Shown here piece after piece: positions 10,730 to 16,711 of a stretch of DNA of 64,000 bases. The notes beneath the pieces are model-generated. The model saw nothing but the letters and a program-made list of their open reading frames with translations, ran no database searches and was not told the origin of the DNA. The number at the start of each line of letters is the position of its first letter. The stretch's first letter is position 1. Source of the stretch: Staphylococcus argenteus (GTDB taxonomy: Bacteria; Bacillota; Bacilli; Staphylococcales; Staphylococcaceae). Position numbers and translations under genes: made by a program. The stretch lies in NCBI RefSeq assembly GCF_000236925.1, contig NC_016941.1, positions 434,001-498,000 on the forward strand, in the 5' to 3' direction.

Positions 10730-11530
10730 ATGGAATATATAAAAAGGCTTGTATTGTTCATAAGCATTCTAGTTTTGAGTGTTTTTATAATAGGGTGTGA
10801 TAGTTCAAGCGATACTGCAGAAAAATCAAAAGAAGATCAAAAAGAAACACAAATCAAAAAGAGCTTTGAGAAAACATTAGATATGTATCCAATTAAGAAT
10901 CTCGAGGATTTATACGACAAAGAAGGATACCGAGATGGCGAATTTAAAAAGGGGGATAAAGGGATGTGGACGATATATACAGATTTCGCCAAAAGTAATA
11001 AACAAGGTGAATTGAGTAATGAAGGTATGGTCTTATACTTAGATAGAAATACACGGACAGCAAAGGGACATTATTTTGTTAAGACATTTTATGATAAGGG
11101 CAAATTCCCGGACAGAAAAAAATATAAAGTTGAAATGAAAAATAATAAAATCGTTTTATTAGATAAAGTAGAAGATCCAAATCTAAAAAAGAGAATAGAA
11201 AACTTTAAATTTTTCGGACAATATTCAAATCTTGAGGAGTTGAAAAGTTACAACAACGGCGACGTTTCAATTAATTGGAATGTTCCAAGTTATGACGTGA
11301 AATATAAAATGAGTAATAAAGATGAAATGGTTAAGGAATTAAGAAGTCGTTATAATATCCCTACTGATAAAGCACCGGTATTAAAAATGCATATTGATGG
11401 TAATTTGAAAGGAAGTTCTGTGGGTTATAAAAAGTTGGAAATTGACTTTTCAAAAGGTGAAAAAAGCGATTTGTCAGTAATAGATTCTTTAAATTTCCAG
11501 CCGGCGAAGGTGGATGAAGATGGTGTGTAA
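10730..11530 (+). CDS. Lpl tandem lipoprotein, copy 11 (DUF576)
   Basis: Lipoprotein of 266 aa with lipobox FIIGC and Cys23, then SSSDTAEK as in copies 4 and 6. The core has a small change ([12 protein letters not shown] instead of [12 protein letters not shown]). It is of the [13 protein letters not shown] subtype. The start is the ATG at 10730; a GTG three codons upstream lies in the ribosome-site region. The decayed copy 12 follows at once, in the same order as copies 6 and 7, which points to duplication of that pair. Confidence 0.9.
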   Translation: MEYIKRLVLFISILVLSVFIIGCDSSSDTAEKSKEDQKETQIKKSFEKTLDMYPIKNLEDLYDKEGYRDGEFKKGDKGMWTIYTDFAKSNKQGELSNEGMVLYLDRNTRTAKGHYFVKTFYDKGKFPDRKKYKVEMKNNKIVLLDKVEDPNLKKRIENFKFFGQYSNLEELKSYNNGDVSINWNVPSYDVKYKMSNKDEMVKELRSRYNIPTDKAPVLKMHIDGNLKGSSVGYKKLEIDFSKGEKSDLSVIDSLNFQPAKVDEDGV

Positions 11531-11532
11531 CA

Positions 11533-11679
11533 ATAAAGTCTATAAAAAGGATTGGATTGTGCATAAGTCTATTGATTTTAATCATTTTTGTGACATCTTG
11601 TGGTGGTAATAAGATCACTAGAGATTCGAAAGAAACACAAATCAAAAAGAGTTTGCAGTTAGATAAACTAAGTGATTGA
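11533..11679 (+). pseudogene. Decayed lpl copy 12: start lost and C-terminus deleted
   Basis: The frame reads [20 protein letters not shown] then [19 protein letters not shown], clearly related to the N-terminus of copy 7, but ends at residue 48 with LQLDKLSD and a stop. The position of the TTG start in copy 7 is ATA here, so no standard start remains. The frame leaves the family sequence within the conserved core (after QIKKS), so about 210 residues are missing, consistent with a deletion that ended the array. Lipobox FVTSC is intact, so translation from a weak start would still give a small lipopeptide; this is speculative. Confidence 0.75.
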
Positions 11680-11697
11680 TAATTTGGAGGCGATTAA

Positions 11698-11992
11698 ATG
11701 AGTCCATTTATTGAACCCCTTATAGGACCACTTATAGAACCTGGTATAAAGTCAATGGAGAAGAAGCATCAAAAAAAACATTCGCACAGTTATTGCATCT
11801 GAACATAAGCATAAATATAAAGATATTGAAAACGGATTAAAAGGTGAAGAAAAAGTATTAATTGAACAAATGGCGCAGCATTGCGAAGCTTTTAAAGCTA
11901 ATTTTAAAGGCGCAGCTCAAGGAGATTGGGTTAAAAGTGCCATGTCTGAGATAGACAGTATTAAGGATGATTTGAAAAAAATTAATAGCTAA
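11698..11992 (+). pseudogene. Small helical protein gene broken in a run of eight A
   Basis: An ATG at 11698 with a good TTGGAGG site opens MSPFIEPLIGPLIEPGIKSM and stops after 34 codons (ending HSHSYCI). From the A8 run at 11771-11778 onward, a second frame continues for about 70 codons as an alpha-helical charged protein (ASEHKHKYKDIENGL through WVKSAMSEIDSIKDDLKKIN) to a stop at 11992. With seven A instead of eight, the two join into one protein of about 97 aa reading KKHQKNIRTVIAS at the junction. This is either a true frameshift, a phase-variable tract or a sequence error. The function is not recognised; it follows the lpl array on the same strand. Confidence 0.7.
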
Positions 11993-12014
11993 GCTACATA
12001 CCGTATCACTAAAT

Positions 12015-12070
12015 GAAGCGACCAATGTTTCAGTGCATAACCACAACTGATATTTGGCCGCTTCTTCTTA
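12015..12070 (+). terminator. Terminator after the lpl array
   Basis: GAAGCGACCAA pairs with TTGGCCGCTTC across a loop of about 28 nt, followed by TTCTTAATT. It lies 23 bp after the broken helical gene. Confidence 0.6.
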
Positions 12071-12284
12071 ATTAACTTTAACCCCATATAAAGTAACGCT
12101 ATCTTAATCGAAATATCACACTTACAATTGTAAAAACGTAACTTAAATCACTGTCCCGCATTAAACATAACCACATTCGTAACAGCAACAATAAAAATCC
12201 TCAAGTTCCAAAAGCTATGACCACTTTGTCGAAATCAATGCAAGTTAAGCTCTCCCGAACTACCCGCCATAAATCATCCTCACC

Positions 12285-12479
12285 TTACAAACCATAAAGC
12301 GCTGCAGTTAAGTATTGAATGGCATAGCCAATTGAAATGAAAATAGCAATCGTTATAATAGCACTGCCGATTGTATATAAAGTATGTTTCGTAGATAAAC
12401 CTTCCGTCTTAGAACCAAAAACACTCAGTAGAATAAATGTAATGCCAATAATATATAAAGCTAAAATAACAAATAACAT
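12285..12479 (-). CDS. Small two-helix membrane protein, function unknown
   Basis: A 64-residue hydrophobic protein with two predicted membrane helices (about residues 2-22 and 36-57) joined by a short polar loop GSKTEGLSTKH. The start is placed at the ATG at 12479, preceded by GAGGTGTATAAAC; a longer in-frame reading starting at 12545 has a polar N-terminus and passes through the ribosome site, so it is rejected. It is read divergently from the CobW-type GTPase gene. No motif gives a function. Confidence 0.65.
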   Translation of the reverse strand: MLFVILALYIIGITFILLSVFGSKTEGLSTKHTLYTIGSAIITIAIFISIGYAIQYLTAALYGL

Positions 12480-12678
12480 GTTTATACACCTCGATTCTCT
12501 TTCGTGAGATATATCTTTGTCTCCATTATAAAGTAAAGTGCTCAATAATTTAATTAAGTATACTATTTTTTTATTATCGAAGATTGCGAAAGATGAAACG
12601 CTCCTATATAATTTAAAACGGAATTATTCCTATTTGCAGATGGACGAAACAAATAAATTGAAGTGAGGGTATATATAT

Positions 12679-13881
12679 ATGGCTAAAATTCCAGTTACGG
12701 TATTAAGTGGTTATTTAGGCTCGGGGAAAACAACGTTGTTAAATCATATTTTACAAAATCGTGAAGGTCGACGTATCGCAGTTATTGTAAATGATATGAG
12801 TGAAGTGAATATCGATAAAGATCTTGTCGCAGATGGTGGGGGACTATCGCGCACAGATGAAAAATTAGTCGAACTTTCTAACGGTTGTATCTGTTGTACA
12901 CTTAGAGATGATTTATTAAAAGAAGTAGAGCGTTTAGTGAAAAAAGGTGGCATCGATCAAATTGTTATTGAGTCAACAGGGATTTCAGAGCCAGTACCTG
13001 TTGCACAAACTTTCTCATATATTGATGATGAACTTGGCATTGACCTTACAGCGATTTGCCGTTTAGATACAATGGTTACAGTTGTTGATGCTAACCGCTT
13101 CGTTCATGACATCAACTCAGAAGATTTATTGATGGATCGTGATCAAAATGTTGATGAAACAGATGAGCGTTCGATTGCTGATTTATTAATTGACCAAGTT
13201 GAATTTTGTGATGTATTGATTATTAATAAAATTGATTTAATTAGTGAAGAAGAACTAGCGAAGTTAGAAAAAGTGTTAAGTGCATTGCAACCGACTGCTA
13301 AAATTATTAAGACAACAAATTCTGAAGTAGATTTAAAAGAAGTTTTAAATACGCAGCGTTTTGATTTTGAAAAAGCGAGTGAGTCAGCAGGATGGATCAA
13401 AGAACTTGAGTCTGGTGGGCATGCATCGCATACACCTGAAACAGAAGAGTATGGCATATCGTCGTTTGTATATAAACGTCGTCTACCTTTCCATGCTAAA
13501 AGGTTTAATGACTGGTTAGAAAGTATGCCGAGCAATATCGTACGTTCAAAAGGTATTGTATGGTTAGCACAATACAATCATGTAGCATGTTTATTATCTC
13601 AAGCAGGGTCATCTTGTAATATACATCCAGTAACATATTGGGTGGCTAGTATGTCTGAAGCGCAACAAACTCAAATATTAGCAGAACGTCAAGACGTCGC
13701 AGCTGAATGGGATCCAGAATATGGGGATCGTCATACGCAATTTGTCATTATTGGTACGGATTTAGATGAAGGAACATTAACAAAAGAACTCGATGCGTGT
13801 TTAGTCAACGCGCAAGAAATTGATGCAGACTGGCAACAATTTGAAGATCCATATCAATGGCAAATTAGACCAGCACGCTAA
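12679..13881 (+). CDS. CobW/ZagA-type zinc metallochaperone GTPase
   Basis: A G3E-family GTPase of 400 aa that probably delivers zinc to client enzymes when the metal is scarce. Seen: Walker A GYLGSGKT (residues 11-18), the metal-binding GCICC motif (Cys70, 72, 73), the EST switch motif, the NKxD-type guanine site (NKID) near residue 196, and a C-terminal CobW domain ([16 protein letters not shown] to the end). The sequence closely follows the remembered B. subtilis YciC/ZagA over its full length. The start is ATG after GTGAGGG. I looked for a Zur-type operator upstream and did not find a convincing one. The gene ends at a strong terminator before psm-alpha. The general class is certain; zinc specificity is inferred from similarity. 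Confidence 0.88.
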   Translation: MAKIPVTVLSGYLGSGKTTLLNHILQNREGRRIAVIVNDMSEVNIDKDLVADGGGLSRTDEKLVELSNGCICCTLRDDLLKEVERLVKKGGIDQIVIESTGISEPVPVAQTFSYIDDELGIDLTAICRLDTMVTVVDANRFVHDINSEDLLMDRDQNVDETDERSIADLLIDQVEFCDVLIINKIDLISEEELAKLEKVLSALQPTAKIIKTTNSEVDLKEVLNTQRFDFEKASESAGWIKELESGGHASHTPETEEYGISSFVYKRRLPFHAKRFNDWLESMPSNIVRSKGIVWLAQYNHVACLLSQAGSSCNIHPVTYWVASMSEAQQTQILAERQDVAAEWDPEYGDRHTQFVIIGTDLDEGTLTKELDACLVNAQEIDADWQQFEDPYQWQIRPAR

Positions 13882-14035
13882 GTTGAATAAAGTATAATCA
13901 TTTTTAAATTGTAGCTTTGTTGCTTGCTATTCATAGAAAATAATGAAAAGTTTAGATGATTGGAAGATGTTTTTGTTTTCAATCTATGCAAAGTGTGATA
14001 GTTTTGATAAAGCAGAAATTTGCATTTTATCCAAT

Positions 14036-14070
14036 AGAGTCGAGACATGTATTTGTCTTGGCTCTTTTTT
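14036..14070 (+). terminator. Terminator of the CobW-type GTPase transcript
   Basis: AGAGTCGAGACA pairs with TGTCTTGGCTCT around a 6-nt loop, followed by TTTTTT. It lies about 155 bp after the gene, leaving a 3' untranslated region in which I see no ORF of its own. Confidence 0.85.
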
Positions 14071-14287
14071 ATGTATGTGTCGATGGAAGGTAACGACATA
14101 ATCTCGCCATTCGTCAAATGAAGATACAATCATAAAAACGAGTGATGATTATCATAACCATTAATATTTCATTCATATGGTATAAGTCGTGGCGTTCTCG
14201 CTCTTCACAAATAAAACAACACAAAGCAAAGCCACCATCCCTATTGGTACAGTGGCCTGAGAATTTTAAGTATTCAATTCGTTTAAA
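14071..14287. other. Intergenic region downstream of psm-alpha
   Basis: This stretch contains the candidate psm-alpha terminator and otherwise no supported gene. A plus-strand reading frame across it runs into psm-alpha4 on the other strand and is a shadow. Confidence 0.5.
14228..14259 (-). terminator. Candidate psm-alpha operon terminator
   Basis: On the minus strand AGGCCAC pairs with GTGGCTT around an 18-nt loop, followed by a broken T-rich tail (TTTGCTTTGTG). It is moderate in strength. Confidence 0.5.
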
Positions 14288-14350
14288 TTATTTTACGAAA
14301 ATGTCGATAATTGCTTTGATGATTTTAATAATTGTACCTACAATAGCCAT
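14288..14350 (-). CDS. psmA4: Phenol-soluble modulin alpha 4 (C-terminal variant)
   Basis: A 20-residue amphipathic peptide beginning MAIVGTIIKIIK and ending AIIDIFVK. It is the fourth gene of the psm-alpha operon. These peptides are leaderless cytolysins that keep their formyl-Met and leave through the Pmt ABC transporter, encoded elsewhere. An AGGAGG site lies 8 nt upstream. The remembered reference peptide ends IFAK, so residue 19 appears to be Val in place of Ala here. The gene is too short for ordinary gene finders. Confidence 0.93.
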   Translation of the reverse strand: MAIVGTIIKIIKAIIDIFVK

Positions 14351-14413
14351 TGTTTTGTCCTCCTGTATGTTATTTGAAAATAGTGATGAGTTGATGTTCA
14401 TTAATAATGGTTA

Positions 14414-14482
14414 TTAGTTATTTCCTAAAAATTTACCTAGTAAATCTTTAAAGAATTTGAATAATTTTGCTACGAATTCCAT
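14414..14482 (-). CDS. psmA3: Phenol-soluble modulin alpha 3
   Basis: A 22-residue amphipathic peptide, [12 protein letters not shown] followed by [10 protein letters not shown], the most cytolytic member of the family in published work. It keeps Asn22, so it is not the attenuated N22Y allele reported in some lineages. The ribosome site is AAAGGGGG. It is the third gene of the operon, with 63 bp to psm-alpha4. Confidence 0.95.
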
Positions 14483-14533
14483 GTGAGTGGCCCCCTTTAA
14501 ATGAAGATTTCATGTTTATGAGATTTTTATAAC

Positions 14534-14599
14534 TTACTTACCAGTGAATTTCTCAATTAATCCTTTAATGAATTTAATGATTCCTGCAATGATACCCAT
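14534..14599 (-). CDS. psmA2: Phenol-soluble modulin alpha 2
   Basis: A 21-residue amphipathic peptide, [12 protein letters not shown] followed by GLIEKFTGK, matching the known PSM-alpha2. A GGAGG site lies 9 nt before the ATG. It is the second gene of the operon; its DNA is very like psm-alpha1, as expected from tandem duplication. Confidence 0.95.
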   Translation of the reverse strand: MGIIAGIIKFIKGLIEKFTGK

Positions 14600-14630
14600 T
14601 TGAAAAACCTCCTTTGTTTGTTATGAAAAC

Positions 14631-14696
14631 TTATTTACCAGTGAATTGTTCGATTAAGCTTTTGATAACTTTAATGATGCCAGCGATGATACCCAT
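14631..14696 (-). CDS. psmA1: Phenol-soluble modulin alpha 1
   Basis: A 21-residue amphipathic peptide, [12 protein letters not shown] followed by SLIEQFTGK, matching the known PSM-alpha1. It is the first gene of the operon, with an AGGAGG site 7 nt before the ATG. Membrane-active PSMs lyse host leukocytes and shape biofilm; their expression depends directly on the response regulator AgrA, for which a site is visible upstream. Confidence 0.95.
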
Positions 14697-14729
14697 TAAG
14701 ATTACCTCCTTTGCTTATGAGTTAACTTC

Positions 14730-14758
14730 ATTGTACATAGTTATCTTGTGCGTAATTG
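14730..14758 (-). promoter_or_regulatory. Candidate psm-alpha promoter
   Basis: On the minus strand a TACAAT -10 box (14730-14735) lies 17 nt after a poor -35 element CAATTA (14753-14758). The weak -35 box fits a promoter that depends on an activator bound just upstream. Confidence 0.6.
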
Positions 14759-14766
14759 ATTTTTTT

Positions 14767-14796
14767 CCTAACTTGAATTGTTATGATCATAACTGC
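14767..14796 (-). promoter_or_regulatory. AgrA-type direct repeat upstream of psm-alpha
   Basis: On the minus strand GCAGTTATG and CAAGTTAGG are separated by 12 nt, fitting the known AgrA pattern ACAGTTAAG-N12-ACAGTTAGG. The repeat ends 8 nt before the -35 element. Direct control of psm-alpha by AgrA is established; the exact bases here are my reading. Confidence 0.75.
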
Positions 14797-14896
14797 GATG
14801 TTTTTATTTTAAAAGGACGGGAAATACTGCCTAACTGTACAGGTACATTTACAAAAGCTTTACAAACATTGATTTAACAGAGATAAGCTCATGAAG

Positions 14897-14925
14897 TTGA
14901 CATGAAGAAGAAATTTAATTATATT
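14897..14925 (+). promoter_or_regulatory. Strong sigma-A promoter divergent from psm-alpha
   Basis: A perfect TTGACA box (14897-14902), 17-nt spacer and TATATT box (14920-14925). The predicted start is near 14932, with no protein-coding frame of note following. Confidence 0.75.
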
Positions 14926-14931
14926 TTAAGT

Positions 14932-15170
14932 TATAAGTTTAAAAATGAATAACAAGTTAGGTCTCGTCTAGGCAATGCATTTTATAAAAGTGAATTGAAC
15001 AGACAGAAGTAACATGACATATACATATGTGCAAGGAAGCACGCTTAAAGAGAACAATGTAACAAGGTATATCAACATACCATGCTGCATTGCCTAGTTA
15101 AACTGAAACCTGCAATAGTAAATTTTCTGCAATTATGTACAGAATCTACTATTGTAGGTTTTTATTTTTA
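14932..15170 (+). ncRNA. Small RNA divergent from psm-alpha, probably Teg41, or mpsA leader
   Basis: The predicted RNA of about 235 nt runs from the promoter at 14897-14925 to the terminator at 15107-15170. Within it CTAGGCAATGCA (14968-14979) and TGCATTGCCTAG (15086-15097) are a perfect 12-bp inverted repeat that would close a large stem just before the terminator. Published work describes the sRNA Teg41 as transcribed divergently from psm-alpha and as needed for PSM-alpha production; position and size fit, but I have not compared sequences. Because mpsA starts only 45 nt after the hairpin and I see no better mpsA promoter, the same RNA could also act as an attenuated leader for mpsABC. Confidence 0.6.
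15107..15170 (+). terminator. Strong terminator of the small RNA, upstream of mpsA
   Basis: AACCTGCAATAGTA (15107-15120) pairs over 14 positions with TACTATTGTAGGTT (15147-15160), with one G-U pair, followed by TTTATTTTTA. The loop is 26 nt. Confidence 0.85.
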
Positions 15171-15214
15171 TAAATTAGCGATTTTGCAAGAATTGGAAAT
15201 GAGGAGGTTATGCA

Positions 15215-16699
15215 GTGTTAAGTTTACAACTGCTATTTTCACTATTTATTATTACGCTTATCATTGCATTGATAAGTGGCTTGTTGCTTTTAGTACCAGC
15301 CATGCCAATTAAATATATTAAATTACATTTATACATATTAATAATGCCGGTTTTATTTGCAGTAATTGGTTTTTTCGTTTTTCATGGTCAATATATCTTA
15401 GGACCTTTTAAAATTGATCGATTATCTTGGTTATTAGCTGGCTTTGTAATGGCGCTAGGCTTTATTATTCAAAAGTTTTCAATGCGATATTTATTAGGTG
15501 ATCATCATCATAGACATTACTTTCCGTTGTTTACGGCAATTACTTCTTTTGCATCTTTAGCATGGATGTCTGCAGATTTAAGACTGATGGCACTGTGCTG
15601 GGGAATGACATTATTATGTTTAACATTGCTGATGAACGTTAATCGTTTTTGGAAAGTGCCGCGTGAGTCTGCCAAATTATCTAGTATGACATTTCTATGT
15701 GGTTGGCTTGCATTTGTTGGTGCAATTGTTTCCATTTATATTGCGACTGGAGAGTGGCATGTACCACAACATATGTCTAACTCAATGTGGTCATTGATTA
15801 CTGATGTACTGCTTGTATTAGCTGTCATGATACCAGCAGCACAATTTCCATTTCATCGATGGCTAATCGAATCTGCAACGGCACCAACGCCAGTATCAGC
15901 AATTATGCATGCAGGTATTGTGAACGCAGGTGGGGTTATTCTAACTCGATTTGCACCGATATTTGATAATGGTTTTGCTTTATCATTATTACTTATTCTT
16001 TCTAGCATTTCTGTATTGTTAGGTTCTGGTATTAGCTTGGTCCAAGTAGACTATAAGCGACAATTAGTCGGTTCTACGATGAGTCAAATGGGCTTTATGT
16101 TAGTTCAGTGTGCATTAGGTGTCTATTCAGCAGCAATCATTCATTTGTTACTGCATGGTATCTTTAAAGCAACGTTATTTTTACAGTCGGGTTCTATCGT
16201 GAAGCGATTCAATATTCCTAAACAAGCTTCGGCTAAAGATGCATATGGCTGGATTGTCATTGGGCGTATATTAGCTATTATTGTGGCATTTTTATTTTGG
16301 GTAAGTAGTGATAGAAGTGCGTATGAAGTGTTAAGTGCGCTAATTCTAGCTTGGTCATTACTAGTGTCGTGGAACCAAATGGTAGCATTTAGTAAAGGGC
16401 GCATGGCGCGTCTTGTTGGTATGATTTTGATTGCAATCGTGACATTCATTTACATCATTACACATAATTATTTTTACGATGTATTACAAAATATAACAAC
16501 ACATGCGGCAACACCGCCTACAATTAGTGTCATCATTAGTGTTGTCATATTAATCTTTGGTAGTTTATTAAGTATCTGGGTTGCACGTCGTCGATATTCT
16601 ACGGCTTTTGCAGTGTTATATGTGTGGTTAGTAAATTTAGGTGAAGCACGTTCAAAAGCGATAGAAAGTCATCCAAGTTATTTGAAGAAGTATTTATAG
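15215..16699 (+). CDS. mpsA: MpsA, NADH dehydrogenase subunit 5-like membrane subunit of a bicarbonate transporter
   Basis: Membrane subunit of the MpsAB dissolved-inorganic-carbon system, which brings bicarbonate into the cell and supports membrane potential and growth at low CO2. The 494-aa protein is hydrophobic throughout, with about 13-14 membrane helices and the proton-pumping subunit pattern. It includes the conserved PFHRWLIESATAPTPVSAIM block (about residues 211-230) and LLHGIFKATLFLQSGSIV further on, both also found in NuoL/NdhF. It starts at GTG (15215) after GAGGAGG. The gene is not part of a complex I operon: mpsB follows after 12 bp, as in DAB-type carbon pumps. The older name ndhF is misleading. 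Confidence 0.88.
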   Translation: MLSLQLLFSLFIITLIIALISGLLLLVPAMPIKYIKLHLYILIMPVLFAVIGFFVFHGQYILGPFKIDRLSWLLAGFVMALGFIIQKFSMRYLLGDHHHRHYFPLFTAITSFASLAWMSADLRLMALCWGMTLLCLTLLMNVNRFWKVPRESAKLSSMTFLCGWLAFVGAIVSIYIATGEWHVPQHMSNSMWSLITDVLLVLAVMIPAAQFPFHRWLIESATAPTPVSAIMHAGIVNAGGVILTRFAPIFDNGFALSLLLILSSISVLLGSGISLVQVDYKRQLVGSTMSQMGFMLVQCALGVYSAAIIHLLLHGIFKATLFLQSGSIVKRFNIPKQASAKDAYGWIVIGRILAIIVAFLFWVSSDRSAYEVLSALILAWSLLVSWNQMVAFSKGRMARLVGMILIAIVTFIYIITHNYFYDVLQNITTHAATPPTISVIISVVILIFGSLLSIWVARRRYSTAFAVLYVWLVNLGEARSKAIESHPSYLKKYL

Positions 16700-16711
16700 G
16701 AGGTAAAGTGT

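Noticed and set aside
12546-12678. Possible Zur operator before the CobW/ZagA-type gene
   Set aside because: AACGGAATTATTCC has only weak symmetry and does not fit the remembered Zur consensus well enough to report.
14142-14877. Plus-strand frames over the psm-alpha operon (14142-14417 and 14614-14877)
   Set aside because: They are shadows of the four minus-strand peptides and their leader and have no ribosome sites.
15082-15312. 76-codon plus-strand frame across the small RNA terminator into mpsA
   Set aside because: It crosses a strong terminator and overlaps the mpsA start in another frame.
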